A stretch of DNA of 64,000 nucleotides from Pseudomonadota bacterium (GTDB taxonomy: Bacteria > Pseudomonadota > Gammaproteobacteria > Burkholderiales > Burkholderiaceae_C). Made by a program: the position numbers and the translations under genes. Below are positions 27,547 to 37,251 of this stretch, one piece after another; within the stretch, counting starts at the first letter, position 1; each line of letters opens with the position of its first letter. Location of the stretch: assembly GCA_021819435.1 (NCBI GenBank), contig JAKARB010000003.1, positions 248,001 through 312,000 of the forward strand, read 5' to 3'. Under the pieces are notes generated by a model. That model was not told the DNA's origin. It made no database searches and saw nothing but the letters and a program-made list of their open reading frames with translations.

Positions 27547-28911
27547 ATGAGCAACATCGTTCGAATGGGCCTGCGCGCCCTGCGCAAGATCGCCGCCTCG
27601 CCGCAACTCGAAGCCTCCGGCCTGCGCGGCCCCACCCAGCGCCTCATTTACGAGGGCACGCGCCTGGGCTTCCAATCCATCTCGACGGCCAGCCGAGGCT
27701 TCAAGGCCGTGCGCAAACTGGGCGGCGCCAAGCGCCCTACGCGCCAGGCCGCATCCGACCTGTTCGACCTGCGCCCCAGCGAAGACCAGACCATGATGAT
27801 GGACGCCATGCGCGTCTTCGCCGACGAGCAACTGCGCCCGCAGGCCCAGCAGGCCGACACGGTTGGCGGCCTCACGCCCGAGCTGACGAAGGCCTTCGCG
27901 GAGCTCGGCGTGGCCGCCCTGTCCGTGCCCGATGAACTTGGCGGCTCCGGCGACACGCACGACGCGCTCACGCAGGCCCTGATCGCCGAGCAACTCGCGC
28001 ATGGCGACCTGGGCATGGCCTGGGCTTGCCTCGCGCCGGCCGCCGTCAGCCAGGCCCTGCTGCGCTGGGGCAGCGCCGAGCAGCAGGCCACCTACCTGGG
28101 CGACTTCGCAGGCGAGCAGCCCCCACCCGCCGCGCTGGCGGTGATGGAACCGACACCGCTGTTCGACCCGATGGCCCTGAGCACCCGCGCCCGCCAGGCG
28201 CCGGACGGCGGCTACGTGCTCTCCGGCGAGAAGTGCATGGTGCCGGGGGTGGCAAAGGCCGAGCTCTTCGTGGTCGCCGCCGAGCTCGAAGGCCAGGGGC
28301 CGCAGCTTTTCGTCATCGAGGCCAACAAACCGGGCCTGAGCAGCGCGCCCGAGCCGACCATGGGCCTGCGCAGCGCCGCCCCCGGCCGGCTCAAGCTCGA
28401 CAACGTGGCGTTGCCGGCCGGCGCGCGCCTGGGCATCGGCCAGCCGAATGCCTACCGCGAATGCATCCAGCTCGGCAGGCTGGCCTGGTGCGCGCTCAGC
28501 GTGGGCTGCGCGCAGGCCGTGCTCGACTACCTCGTGCCCTACGTCAACGAGCGCCAGGCTTTCGGCGAACCCATCAGCCACCGGCAGTCCGTGGCCTTCG
28601 CGGTCTCCAACATCGCCATCGAGCTGCAAGGCATGCGCCTGCTGACCTGGCGTGCCGCCGAACTCGCGCACGAGCTCGCCGACCAGGGCGCCAACCAAGG
28701 TACCGACGCGCCTGCCGCAGCCAAGGCGCAGCAGGCCTTCGCCGAGGCTGTCACGCTGGCGCGCCGCCTGTGCGCCGACAAGGGCATGCAGATCGGCAGC
28801 GACGGCGTGCAACTGCTGGGTGGTCACGGCTTCGTGAAGGAGCACCCCGTCGAGCGCTGGTACCGCGACCTGCGCGCCGTGGCGCTGATGGAGGGCGGGC
28901 TCCTGCTCTGA
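27547..28911 (+). CDS. Acyl-CoA dehydrogenase-like protein, atypical
   Basis: A 454-residue acyl-CoA dehydrogenase-fold protein with an N-terminal extension of about 75 residues. The FAD/substrate region is degenerate (ALAVMEPTPLFDP in place of the ITEPxAGSD type). The C-terminal domain is normal up to LLGGHGFVKEHPVERWYRDL, but the chain ends at MEGGLLL, just after the Glu that is usually followed by GT and a further helix. It may be an inactive or specialised subunit. An AGGAG site precedes the ATG, and it is 40 bp after the acyl-CoA synthetase. Confidence 0.85.
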   Translation: MSNIVRMGLRALRKIAASPQLEASGLRGPTQRLIYEGTRLGFQSISTASRGFKAVRKLGGAKRPTRQAASDLFDLRPSEDQTMMMDAMRVFADEQLRPQAQQADTVGGLTPELTKAFAELGVAALSVPDELGGSGDTHDALTQALIAEQLAHGDLGMAWACLAPAAVSQALLRWGSAEQQATYLGDFAGEQPPPAALAVMEPTPLFDPMALSTRARQAPDGGYVLSGEKCMVPGVAKAELFVVAAELEGQGPQLFVIEANKPGLSSAPEPTMGLRSAAPGRLKLDNVALPAGARLGIGQPNAYRECIQLGRLAWCALSVGCAQAVLDYLVPYVNERQAFGEPISHRQSVAFAVSNIAIELQGMRLLTWRAAELAHELADQGANQGTDAPAAAKAQQAFAEAVTLARRLCADKGMQIGSDGVQLLGGHGFVKEHPVERWYRDLRAVALMEGGLLL

Positions 28912-28991
28912 GGCCGTCGCCTCAGACGCCACCACCACGGCCCTCAATGGCTCTCCATGGACATCAGCGAACCGAACCCGAAAGACCGACC

Positions 28992-30203
28992 ATGATCCAC
29001 CTCGACACGCCCAAACGTTTTGCCCCCCTGGTGATGCAGGCCCGCGAAGTCGCCCGCCAGGTGCTGCGCCCCATCTCCCGCCAATACGACCGCGCCGAGC
29101 ACGACCGCCCCGTCGAACTCGACATGCTGGCCGCCGCCATCAACGGCATGAACGACGCCATGGGTGAAGCCGGCGCCGGCGCCACCGGCGTGCGACGCAG
29201 CGGCCAGCGCAACCCGCAGGACAACGCCAACGGCACCAACCTCTCGACCTGCCTGAGCATCATGGAGCTGTGCTGGGGCGACGTCGGGTTGCTGCTGGCC
29301 ATGCCCGGCCAGGGCCTGGGCAACGCCGCCATCGCCTCGGTGGCCAACGAAGAGCAACTCGCGCGCTTCAAGGGCCGCTGGGCCGCCATGGCCATCACCG
29401 AACCAGGCTGCGGCTCCGACTCGGCGGCCATCCGCACCTCGGCCAGGCTCGATGGCGACCACTACGTGCTCAATGGCGAGAAGATCTACGTGACCTCGGG
29501 CGACCGCGCTGACCTCGTCGTCGTCTGGGCCACGCTCGACAAGAGCCTGGGCCGCGCCGCCATCAAGTCCTTCGTGGTCGAGAAAGGCACGCCGGGCTTC
29601 GAACTCGTCCGACTGGAGCACAAGCTGGGCATCCGCGCCAGCGACACCGCCGCCTTCATGCTGACGGACTGCCGCGTGCCGAAGGAGAACCTGCTGGGTG
29701 ACCCCGAGGTCCAGCCCGACAAGAGCTTCGCCGGGGTCATGCAGACCTTCGACAACACCCGCCCGCTGGTGGCCTCGATGGCCGTGGGCCTGGCGCGCGC
29801 CTGCCTCGACGAGATCACGCCCCTGCTGGCCGAAGCCGGCCTGGCGCTGGACCCCGACCGTCCGCTGCACCGCCAGCCGCACGCTGTGGCCGAGCTGGTG
29901 CGCCTGCGCGCCGACCACGAAGCCGCGCGCCTGCTGACCTTGCAGGCCGCCTGGATGGCCGACAACGGGCAGCCCAATTCGCTGGAAGCGTCGATGGCCA
30001 AGGCCAAGGCCGGGCGCACCTGCGTCGACATCGCGCTGAAGTGCGTGGAGCTGGCCGGCGCGGTCGGCTACAGCGAGATCTCGTTGCTCGAAAAGTGGGC
30101 GCGCGACGCCAAGATCCTCGACATCTTCGAGGGCACGCAGCAGATCCAGTTGCTGATCGTGGCGCGGCGACTGCTGGGCAAATCTTCGGCGGAGTTGAAG
30201 TGA
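28992..30203 (+). CDS. Acyl-CoA dehydrogenase
   Basis: A 403-residue flavoenzyme that oxidises acyl-CoA to enoyl-CoA. It has MAITEPGCGSDSAAIRT in the FAD domain, YVLNGEKIYVTSG, and the C-terminal catalytic region KILDIFEGTQQIQLLIVARRLLG. Start MIHLDTPK at 28992; the long open frame upstream is another frame of the previous gene. It is the third gene of the probable fatty-acid oxidation operon and looks fully functional, in contrast to its upstream paralogue. Confidence 0.93.
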   Translation: MIHLDTPKRFAPLVMQAREVARQVLRPISRQYDRAEHDRPVELDMLAAAINGMNDAMGEAGAGATGVRRSGQRNPQDNANGTNLSTCLSIMELCWGDVGLLLAMPGQGLGNAAIASVANEEQLARFKGRWAAMAITEPGCGSDSAAIRTSARLDGDHYVLNGEKIYVTSGDRADLVVVWATLDKSLGRAAIKSFVVEKGTPGFELVRLEHKLGIRASDTAAFMLTDCRVPKENLLGDPEVQPDKSFAGVMQTFDNTRPLVASMAVGLARACLDEITPLLAEAGLALDPDRPLHRQPHAVAELVRLRADHEAARLLTLQAAWMADNGQPNSLEASMAKAKAGRTCVDIALKCVELAGAVGYSEISLLEKWARDAKILDIFEGTQQIQLLIVARRLLGKSSAELK

Positions 30204-30253
30204 GGCCAGTGCTGAGCGTTCGGCGCTGAGCGCTCGACGGTCTGCCCGACGTT

Positions 30254-30272
30254 GAGCTCACGCGGTGAGCTC
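30254..30272. terminator. Hairpin between converging genes
   Basis: A perfect inverted repeat, GAGCTCAC-GCG-GTGAGCTC, between the stops of the acyl-CoA dehydrogenase and the DUF6279 gene. It has no T-run, so it may act as a weak or Rho-assisted terminator or as an RNA end-protector. Confidence 0.5.
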
Positions 30273-30284
30273 GCCGTCATGTGC

Positions 30285-31268
30285 TCAGCGGTGGCTGGCG
30301 ATCTCGTCCACATCGGCGCGCCAGCCTGAGAGCGTGCGCGCAGCCCGCTCGCGCTGGGCTGCCGTTGTCTGGGCATGCAGCTCGGACGTGAAGGCACAGC
30401 CGGCCTTCACCCAGCGCTGCATCTGCGCCTTGCGCTCGGGCTCTTGCGGGTCGATGCCATCGAGCAGCATCGCCAGCAAGCGCGCACTGACCTCATCGGT
30501 CGACAGCTTTCGCGCCTGGGTGTCTTCCAGCAGTTGCACATAGCGCCCTTGGAAACGCTGGAGTTCCTGCAACACCGTGCGCGCATTGAAGGGCAGCGCC
30601 ATCACCTCGCGTTCCAGCGTCGTGCGCTGGGCCTTGCTGAAATCGCCGTAAACAAGGCCGCCCCACTCCTCGATGAAGTCGACCGCGAAGCGCGCCTGCT
30701 CACGCGGATCGTCCGAGATGTACTTGTCGCGGAAGTCGTCGTTGAGGTCGTCGAAGAAGTCTCGCACGCGGCTGATCTGCGCCGGGCCCAGCTTCACGAT
30801 GACGCCCGCAGCCAGTGGCGCCGCAGCAGCGAAGGCCTGCTTGCCCAAGGCCACGTAGGCGTCACGCCTTTCGCAAGCCAACTCGGGGCTGATGGGGCCG
30901 CGCACGTCCTGGGCAGCTTGCGCAAGCATCCGCGCGATTTGGGGCATCTGCTCACGGCGATGCCAGTCGAAAAAACGGCGGATGTTCGATCGGGCCAGTT
31001 CGTACTGGTCCTCGGTGAAATGGTGGGCGACGTTGGTGCGCCATTGCAGGTAGCGCGGCGCTTGGTCGTAGAGGGTCTGCAAGAGGCTGCAGGCAGCGAG
31101 CGCCACGGCGATGGCGCCAATCAGCCAGCGGCGAAGAATGCGCGTGGGCCAGGAACGACGGAAGGTGTCGTGGGGCAGGTCAGATGCAAGAGACGCGGAG
31201 GCCCCGGGAGACGTTTGAGGCGCTGGGCGCGCTTCAGGGGCTTCAGGCATGGCTGACGTTCGCTTCAT
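30285..31268 (-). CDS. DUF6279 family lipoprotein
   Basis: A protein of up to 327 residues with a lipobox ALAAC at Cys60 of the longest form, preceded by RRWLIGAIAV. The 40 residues before the signal are Pro/Ala-rich and not signal-like, so the true start may be internal. The rest is helical and charged (DFFDDLNDDFRDKYISDDP is typical). This matches DUF6279, which in my recollection is found mainly in proteobacteria and has no known function. It is the first gene after ftsZ, beyond a terminator. Confidence 0.72.
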   Translation of the reverse strand: MKRTSAMPEAPEARPAPQTSPGASASLASDLPHDTFRRSWPTRILRRWLIGAIAVALAACSLLQTLYDQAPRYLQWRTNVAHHFTEDQYELARSNIRRFFDWHRREQMPQIARMLAQAAQDVRGPISPELACERRDAYVALGKQAFAAAAPLAAGVIVKLGPAQISRVRDFFDDLNDDFRDKYISDDPREQARFAVDFIEEWGGLVYGDFSKAQRTTLEREVMALPFNARTVLQELQRFQGRYVQLLEDTQARKLSTDEVSARLLAMLLDGIDPQEPERKAQMQRWVKAGCAFTSELHAQTTAAQRERAARTLSGWRADVDEIASHR

Positions 31269-31311
31269 GGGGTCACTCTATCTCAGCGGACCGCAACGCA
31301 AGGCAGAAGCC

Positions 31312-31342
31312 AAAAAGCCCCCTGCCCGCGAGGGACAGGGGG
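31312..31342 (-). terminator. Intrinsic terminator of the dcw operon
   Basis: On the minus strand, a stem CCCCCTGtCCC/GGGcAGGGGG with loop TCGC is followed by CTTTTT. It lies about 80 bp after the ftsZ stop and closes the division cluster. Confidence 0.88.
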
Positions 31343-31424
31343 AACAAAGAGAGAGAGAAGTATCAGACGGTGACGCGGATGGCGAACCGCGCCGCCGTTT
31401 CAGGCAAGAGACAGGTCAGCGAAC

Positions 31425-32654
31425 TCAGTCCGCCTGCTTGCGCAGGAAGGCCGGGATCTCGATCTCGTCCATGCCGTTGCTGGCCAGTGCGTCGACCTTG
31501 GCAGCGGCTTGCGTGCGGCCCGAACGCCACACGCTCGGGGTGTTCATGCCGCTGAAGTCGTTGCTGTGGCCCATCGCCGGGCCGCCGTGCAGGGCGGCGT
31601 GGCCGACCGGCTGGGTCAGCACGGGAATGTTGTCGGTGCCGGTGCGGGCGAAGACCTGCGGGGCGCTGTGCACCACGGTCATCGGGGCCTGCTGGCGCTT
31701 GGAGCCGCTCAGGCCGGTGGCGATCACGGTGACGCGCAGCTGGTCGCCCAGGCTCTCGTCGTAGGCCGTGCCGTAGATGACGTGGGCGTCTTCGGCGGCG
31801 TAGCGGCGGATGGTGTTCATCGCGTTGCGCGACTCGCTCAGCTTGAAGTTGGCCTTGCCAGCGGCGATCAGCACCAGCACGCCACGCGCACCGGACAGGT
31901 CGATGCCTTCAAGCAGCGGGCAGGCCACGGCGGCTTCGGCAGCCTTGGTGGCGCGCTCCGGGCCGCCAGCGGTGGCGGTGCCCATCATGGCCTTGCCGGG
32001 TTCGCTCATCACGGTCTTCACGTCTTCGAAGTCGACGTTGACCAGGCCCGGGATGTGGATGATGTCGGAGATGCCGCCCACGGCGTTCTTGAGCACGTCG
32101 TTGGCCTTGGCGAAGGCTTCTTCCTGGGTGATGTCGTCACCCAGCACTTCCAGCAGCTTCTCGTTGAGCACGACGATCAGCGAGTCGACATTGGCTTCGA
32201 GCTCATTGAGGCCAGCGTCGGCCTGCTTCATGCGGCGGCCGCCTTCGAACTCGAAAGGCTTGGTGACCACGCCCACGGTCAGGATGCCCATGTCCTTGGC
32301 AACGCGGGCGATCACCGGTGCAGCGCCCGTGCCCGTGCCACCGCCCATGCCGGCGGTGATGAACACCATGTGGGCGCCTTCGAGCGCGTTGCGGATCTGG
32401 TCCACGGCCTCTTCGGCGGCGGCGCGCCCGGCTTCGGGCTTGGCGCCTGCGCCCAGGCCCGAGTGGCCCAGTTGCAGTTGCAGCTCGGCGCTCGAGCGGT
32501 TGAGCGCTTGCTGGTCGGTGTTGGCGCAGATGAACTGCACGCCTTGCACGCCCTGCGAGATCATGTGTTCGACGGCGTTGCCGCCACCGCCGCCCACGCC
32601 GATCACCTTGATTTGCGTGCCCATGTCGAAGGATTCGATCATTTCGATTGCCAT
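31425..32654 (-). CDS. ftsZ: Cell division GTPase FtsZ
   Basis: A 409-residue tubulin homologue that forms the Z ring. It has VGGGGGNAVEHM near the N-terminus, the tubulin signature GGGTGTGAAP, and T7-loop residues in VNVDFEDVKTVM. The C-terminal peptide EIEIPAFLRKQAD is the conserved motif that binds FtsA and ZipA. It is the last gene of the dcw cluster, 69 bp after ftsA, with a GAGAGG ribosome site. Confidence 0.97.
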   Translation of the reverse strand: MAIEMIESFDMGTQIKVIGVGGGGGNAVEHMISQGVQGVQFICANTDQQALNRSSAELQLQLGHSGLGAGAKPEAGRAAAEEAVDQIRNALEGAHMVFITAGMGGGTGTGAAPVIARVAKDMGILTVGVVTKPFEFEGGRRMKQADAGLNELEANVDSLIVVLNEKLLEVLGDDITQEEAFAKANDVLKNAVGGISDIIHIPGLVNVDFEDVKTVMSEPGKAMMGTATAGGPERATKAAEAAVACPLLEGIDLSGARGVLVLIAAGKANFKLSESRNAMNTIRRYAAEDAHVIYGTAYDESLGDQLRVTVIATGLSGSKRQQAPMTVVHSAPQVFARTGTDNIPVLTQPVGHAALHGGPAMGHSNDFSGMNTPSVWRSGRTQAAAKVDALASNGMDEIEIPAFLRKQAD

Positions 32655-32723
32655 GTCAGACCTCTCTTTGTCTCAAGCAGTTGCCAGTTGAATTTCCTGA
32701 GTGGATGCCCTCTTCGCCGAAGC

Positions 32724-33953
32724 TCAGAAGTTCCCCACGAACCAATCGCGCACGCGACCAAACAGGGACTGCACCGACCCCGCCTGTTGCGCCGCCTTCA
32801 TCCCGCGCATGCGCGCGAGTCTTGCCTCTTCGAGCAAGCCCATGACGGTGGCCGAGCGCGGGCTGGCCACCATGTCGTGCAGTGCGCCGGAGTACAAGGG
32901 CGTGCCCTTGCGCACCGGCTTCAAGAAGATGTCCTCGGCCAGCTCGACCATGCCCGGCATCACCGCCGAGCCGCCGGTCAAGACGATGCCTGAGGACAGC
33001 AGTTCCTCGTACCCCGACTCGCGGATCACCTGGTGGACCAGCGAGAAAATTTCTTCAACGCGCGGCTCGATCACGCCGGCCAGGGCCTGGCGCGAGAGCA
33101 TGCGCGGCGCGCGGTCGCCCAGGCCGGGCACCTCGACGTGTTCGTTCGGGTCGGCCAGCAGTTGCTTGGCCACGCCGAAGTCCACCTTGATGTCTTCGGC
33201 GTCCTTCGTGGGCGTACGCAGCGCCATGGCGATGTCGCTGGTGATCAGGTCGCCGGCAATGGGGATGACGGCCGTGTGGCGCACCGAACCGTCGGTGAAA
33301 ATCGACACGTCCGTCGTGCCCGCGCCGATGTCGACCATCGCCACGCCGAGCGACTTCTCGTCGTCGGTCAGCACGGCGGCGCTGGAGGCGCTCGGGTTGA
33401 GCACCAGTTGCTCGGCTTCCAGGCCGCAGCGGCGCACGCACTTGACGATGTTCTCGGCCGCGCTTTGTGCACCTGTGACGATGTGGACCTTGACCTCCAG
33501 GCGCCCGCCGCTCATGCCGATGGGCTCTTTCACCTCGTGGCCATCGATGATGAACTCTTGCGGCTCGACCAGCAGCAGGCGCTGGTCGTTGGGGATGTTG
33601 ATGGCCTTGGCGGTCTCGACCACGCGCTGCACGTCGAGCGGTGCGACTTCCTTGTCCCGCACGATGACCATGCCGGTGGAGTTCTGGCCGCGGATGTGGC
33701 TGCCGGTGATGCCCGTCCAGACGCGGTTGATCTTGCAGTCGGCCATCAGCTCGGCTTCTTTCAAGGCCTGCTGGATGGACTGCACGGTGGCGTCGATGTT
33801 GACGACCACACCGCGCTTCAAACCATGGGAGGGAGCGACACCGAGGCCGGCGAGCCGGAGGTCGCCACCCGGGAGGACTTCGGCCACGACCGCCATCACT
33901 TTGGCGGTACCGATGTCGAGTCCGACTACCAGATCCTTGTATTCCTTGGCCAT
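32724..33953 (-). CDS. ftsA: Cell division protein FtsA
   Basis: A 409-residue actin-like ATPase that tethers FtsZ to the membrane. Phosphate loops are VVGLDIGTAKV and MVDIGAGTTDVSIF, and ILTGGSAVMPGM is the late nucleotide motif. The amphipathic membrane anchor is the C-terminal GRVRDWFVGNF. It lies between ftsQ (14 bp) and ftsZ. Confidence 0.96.
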   Translation of the reverse strand: MAKEYKDLVVGLDIGTAKVMAVVAEVLPGGDLRLAGLGVAPSHGLKRGVVVNIDATVQSIQQALKEAELMADCKINRVWTGITGSHIRGQNSTGMVIVRDKEVAPLDVQRVVETAKAINIPNDQRLLLVEPQEFIIDGHEVKEPIGMSGGRLEVKVHIVTGAQSAAENIVKCVRRCGLEAEQLVLNPSASSAAVLTDDEKSLGVAMVDIGAGTTDVSIFTDGSVRHTAVIPIAGDLITSDIAMALRTPTKDAEDIKVDFGVAKQLLADPNEHVEVPGLGDRAPRMLSRQALAGVIEPRVEEIFSLVHQVIRESGYEELLSSGIVLTGGSAVMPGMVELAEDIFLKPVRKGTPLYSGALHDMVASPRSATVMGLLEEARLARMRGMKAAQQAGSVQSLFGRVRDWFVGNF

Positions 33954-33967
33954 GGTGTGTGACGAAA

Positions 33968-34843
33968 TTATCGATTGATATTCGGATTCAGGGAACGGGT
34001 AACGCCAGCACTTGGCTTGCGCACCACACCTGGTTTCTTCGGGTCGTCCTGCAAGGTGGTCGTGCCACGCAGGCGGACGGCATAAGCCTCGGGGTAGCGC
34101 AGGTCGGCGTAAGACAGCGGACCCGCGTAATGGCGTTGCAACTCAGGGAGCGTGCGCACGAAACGGCGCGCGCGTTCGGCGATTTCGTCGACGCTGCCCC
34201 GGCCCAGCATGATGTCGGCGTCGGTGTCGAGCTCAACGCTCCATGAACCCCGCTCGGTGATCTTGAGTCGCTCGATGTCGCCCAGCGGCGCCAGCACCTT
34301 TTGCAGCGTGTGCAGCATCTCGAGCATGGTCTTGGACAGGCCCGGCGCCGGGTTGGCCGGAGCCACCAGCACGGGCAGGTGGTCGTCTTCCACGTCACCC
34401 GGGTTGGCCTCGAAGACCTCGCCGAAGGTGTTGACCAACTGGTCGTCGCGGTCCTGGTTCTGCCAGTGTGCGGCGGGGCGGTGCTCTTCGAGCTGCACGC
34501 GCAGTTCGTTGGGCCACACTCGGCGCACGACGGCGTGGCGCACCCAGGGCACGGCCTCGAAGACTTCGCGGCTCTTTTGCAGGTCGAGCGTGAAGTAGCC
34601 GCCGTCGAGCCGGGGCACGATGTGGGCGCGAACGGTGGCGATGTTGTTGCGCACGAGGTCGCCTTCGAGCCTCACCTCGGTGAGGTTGAAAAACGGCAGC
34701 CGACCCAGGCGCTGCAAGCCCGCCGCCGCGAGCAGGCACAGGCCCACCACCACCAGCCAGGCGGTGGCCACGTTCATCCAGCGCACGTCTTGCGACGCTT
34801 CGCTGGCTTCTCGCGGCAGGTGGAGGGCGGCGGCGGCTTGCAT
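33968..34843 (-). CDS. ftsQ: Cell division protein FtsQ
   Basis: A 291-residue bitopic protein of the divisome. A 23-residue cytoplasmic tail is followed by a membrane helix (about 25-45), the POTRA domain (FNLTEVRLEGDLVRNN) and the FtsQ domain (VPWVRHAVVRRVWPNELRVQ). It recruits FtsB and FtsL. It lies 16 bp after ddl. Confidence 0.95.
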   Translation of the reverse strand: MQAAAALHLPREASEASQDVRWMNVATAWLVVVGLCLLAAAGLQRLGRLPFFNLTEVRLEGDLVRNNIATVRAHIVPRLDGGYFTLDLQKSREVFEAVPWVRHAVVRRVWPNELRVQLEEHRPAAHWQNQDRDDQLVNTFGEVFEANPGDVEDDHLPVLVAPANPAPGLSKTMLEMLHTLQKVLAPLGDIERLKITERGSWSVELDTDADIMLGRGSVDEIAERARRFVRTLPELQRHYAGPLSYADLRYPEAYAVRLRGTTTLQDDPKKPGVVRKPSAGVTRSLNPNINR

Positions 34844-34859
34844 GCGTCCTTCTTCGGGG

Positions 34860-35840
34860 TCAGGCGTTGCGGTCCAGCGTGGCCGAGGCCAGCAGGTGCA
34901 CGCAGAGTTGTTCGTAGCTCAGGCCCGCCACCTTGGCGGACATGGGCACCAGGGAGTGGCCGGTCATGCCCGGCGAGGTGTTGATCTCCAGCAGGAAGGG
35001 CTGGCGGTCGGTGCGGCGGATCATCACGTCGGCGCGCGCCCAGCCACGGCAGCCCAGCGTCTTGAAGGCGCGCACCACCTCGCGCTGGATCTCGGCTTCT
35101 TCGGCCGCGTCCAGTTCGCTCGGGCAGAGGTACTTCACCTCGTCGGTGAAGTACTTGTTCTGGTAGTCGTAGTTGCCGCCGGGCGCGACGATGCGGATCA
35201 CCGGCAGGGCCTTCTCTTCACCCTCGACGATGAGCACGGGGCAGGTGGTCTCCTCGCCCTCGATGAACTGCTCGCACAGCACCTCGGGGTCGTGCTGGGC
35301 CGCAGCGGCGTAGGCGGCGGTGCATTGCGCCACGTCCGTCACCTTGGTCAGGCCGATGGACGAGCCTTCGCGCGCGGGCTTGACGATCATGGGCGCGCCT
35401 AGCACGGCCAGGGCCTGCTCGCATTCCGCGGCGCTGGCGACGATGCGCCAGTCTGGCGTGGGCAGGCCTTCGAAGCGCCAGATGCGCTTGGTCATGACCT
35501 TGTCCATGGCGATGCTCGACGCCATCACGCCCGAGCCGGTGTAGGGGATGCCCAGCAGTTCGAGCGCGCCTTGCACGGTGCCATCTTCACCACCGCGACC
35601 ATGCAGGGCGATGAAGCAGCGATCCACGCCTTCGGCCTTGAGCTCTTGCAGCGGGCGCTCGGCAGGGTCGAAAGCGAAAGCGTCCACGCCTTGCGATTGC
35701 AGGGCCTTGAGCACGCCGGTGCCCGACATGATGGACACGTCGCGCTCGGCCGAGGTGCCACCGAAGAGCACGGCCACGCGGCCGAGCGCTTTCGGATCGG
35801 TGGAAGGCGGGTTCAACAGGTTCTTCGTGTCCGGGCTCAT
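34860..35840 (-). CDS. ddl: D-alanine--D-alanine ligase
   Basis: A 326-residue ATP-grasp enzyme that makes the D-Ala-D-Ala dipeptide used by the MurF half of MurEF. Motifs: [38 protein letters not shown] N-domain signature, and the C-terminal [17 protein letters not shown]. One nucleotide separates it from the murC stop, so coupling is likely. Confidence 0.96.
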   Translation of the reverse strand: MSPDTKNLLNPPSTDPKALGRVAVLFGGTSAERDVSIMSGTGVLKALQSQGVDAFAFDPAERPLQELKAEGVDRCFIALHGRGGEDGTVQGALELLGIPYTGSGVMASSIAMDKVMTKRIWRFEGLPTPDWRIVASAAECEQALAVLGAPMIVKPAREGSSIGLTKVTDVAQCTAAYAAAAQHDPEVLCEQFIEGEETTCPVLIVEGEEKALPVIRIVAPGGNYDYQNKYFTDEVKYLCPSELDAAEEAEIQREVVRAFKTLGCRGWARADVMIRRTDRQPFLLEINTSPGMTGHSLVPMSAKVAGLSYEQLCVHLLASATLDRNA

Positions 35841-35841
35841 C

Positions 35842-37251
35842 TCAACGGCCCTCCTTCTTCAACTCGGCGACCTTGGCCGCAACGGCGCCGATCGAACCGG
35901 CACCCATGCAGATGACCACGTCGCCGGCCTTGGCGTTGTCGACGATGGTTTGGGGCAGGTCGGCCACATCGTCCACGAACAGGGGCTCGACCTTGCCGGC
36001 CACCCGCACGGCACGGGTGAGTGCCCGGCCATCCGCCGCGACGATGGGTGCTTCGCCCGCTGCATAGACCTCGGTCAGCAGCACGGCGTCGGCGGTGCCC
36101 AGCACCTTGACGAAGTCCTCGAAGCAATCGCGCGTGCGGGTGTAGCGGTGCGGCTGGAAGGCCAGCACCAGGCGCTGGCCGGGGAAGGCGCCACGCGCCG
36201 CGCTGATGACGGCGGCCATCTCGACCGGGTGGTGACCGTAGTCGTCGATGACGGTGAAGGTGCCACCGTCGGCGCAGGCGAAATCGCCGTAACGCTGGAA
36301 GCGGCGGCCCACACCCGTGAACGCGGCCAGGGCCTTGACCATGGGCGCGTCGGCCAGCTCGATCTCGGTGGCCACGGCGATGGCGGCCAGGGCGTTGAGC
36401 ACGTTGTGCTGGCCGGGCAGGTTCAGCGTGACCTTCATGTCAGGCATGACGGCGCCGTTGCGGCGCTGCACGGTGAAGCGCATCTGGCCGCCGGGCAGGG
36501 CTTCCACGTCCACCGCTCGCACCTGGGCGTCTTCGCCGAAGCCGTAGGTGATGACCGGGCGCGAGATCAGCGGCACGATGCTGCGCACGCCCGGGTCGTC
36601 GATGCACAGGATCGACGCGCCGTAGAAAGGCATGCGGTGCAGGAAATCGACGAAGGCCTGCTTGAGCTTGACGAAGTCGTGCCCGTAGGTGTCCATGTGG
36701 TCGGCGTCGATGTTGGTGACGACCGACAGGACGGGCAGCAGGTTGAGGAAGGAGGCGTCCGACTCGTCGGCCTCGACCACGATGTACTCGCCCTTGCCTA
36801 GCGCCGAGTTGGCGCCAGCGCTGTTGAGCTTGCCGCCGATGACGAAGGTCGGGTCGACCCCGGCCTCGGCCAGGATGGCCGTGACCAGCGAGGTGGTGGT
36901 GGTCTTGCCGTGCGTGCCGGCGATGGCGATGCCCCGGCGCAGGCGCATCAGCTCGGCGAGCATGACGGCGCGCGGCACCACGGGCACGCGCTTGGCGCGG
37001 GCGGCGATGACCTCGGGGTTGTCGCCCTTCACGGCGGTGGAGGTGACCACCGCTTCGGCTCCTTCGATGTGCGCGGCGTCGTGCCCGATCTTCACGGCGA
37101 TGCCCAGCGAGGCCAGGCGACGCGAGGTGGCGCTGTCGGCCTGGTCAGAGCCCGACACCGTGTAGCCGAGGTTGTGCAGGATCTCGGCGATGCCGCTCAT
37201 GCCGGCGCCACCGATGCCCACGAAATGGATGTGCTTGACGGCGTGCTTCAT
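35842..37251 (-). CDS. murC: UDP-N-acetylmuramate--L-alanine ligase
   Basis: A 469-residue Mur ligase adding L-Ala to UDP-MurNAc. The N-terminus is [19 protein letters not shown], the ATP loop is [10 protein letters not shown], and DDYGHHPVE and FQPHRYTRT are MurC-specific. The ATG at 37251 overlaps the murG TGA (ATGA). Confidence 0.96.
   Translation of the reverse strand: MKHAVKHIHFVGIGGAGMSGIAEILHNLGYTVSGSDQADSATSRRLASLGIAVKIGHDAAHIEGAEAVVTSTAVKGDNPEVIAARAKRVPVVPRAVMLAELMRLRRGIAIAGTHGKTTTTSLVTAILAEAGVDPTFVIGGKLNSAGANSALGKGEYIVVEADESDASFLNLLPVLSVVTNIDADHMDTYGHDFVKLKQAFVDFLHRMPFYGASILCIDDPGVRSIVPLISRPVITYGFGEDAQVRAVDVEALPGGQMRFTVQRRNGAVMPDMKVTLNLPGQHNVLNALAAIAVATEIELADAPMVKALAAFTGVGRRFQRYGDFACADGGTFTVIDDYGHHPVEMAAVISAARGAFPGQRLVLAFQPHRYTRTRDCFEDFVKVLGTADAVLLTEVYAAGEAPIVAADGRALTRAVRVAGKVEPLFVDDVADLPQTIVDNAKAGDVVICMGAGSIGAVAAKVAELKKEGR

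Noticed and set aside
31509-32993. 494-residue plus-strand open frame
   Set aside because: Antisense of ftsZ and part of ftsA, which are unmistakable; no motif or ribosome site supports it.
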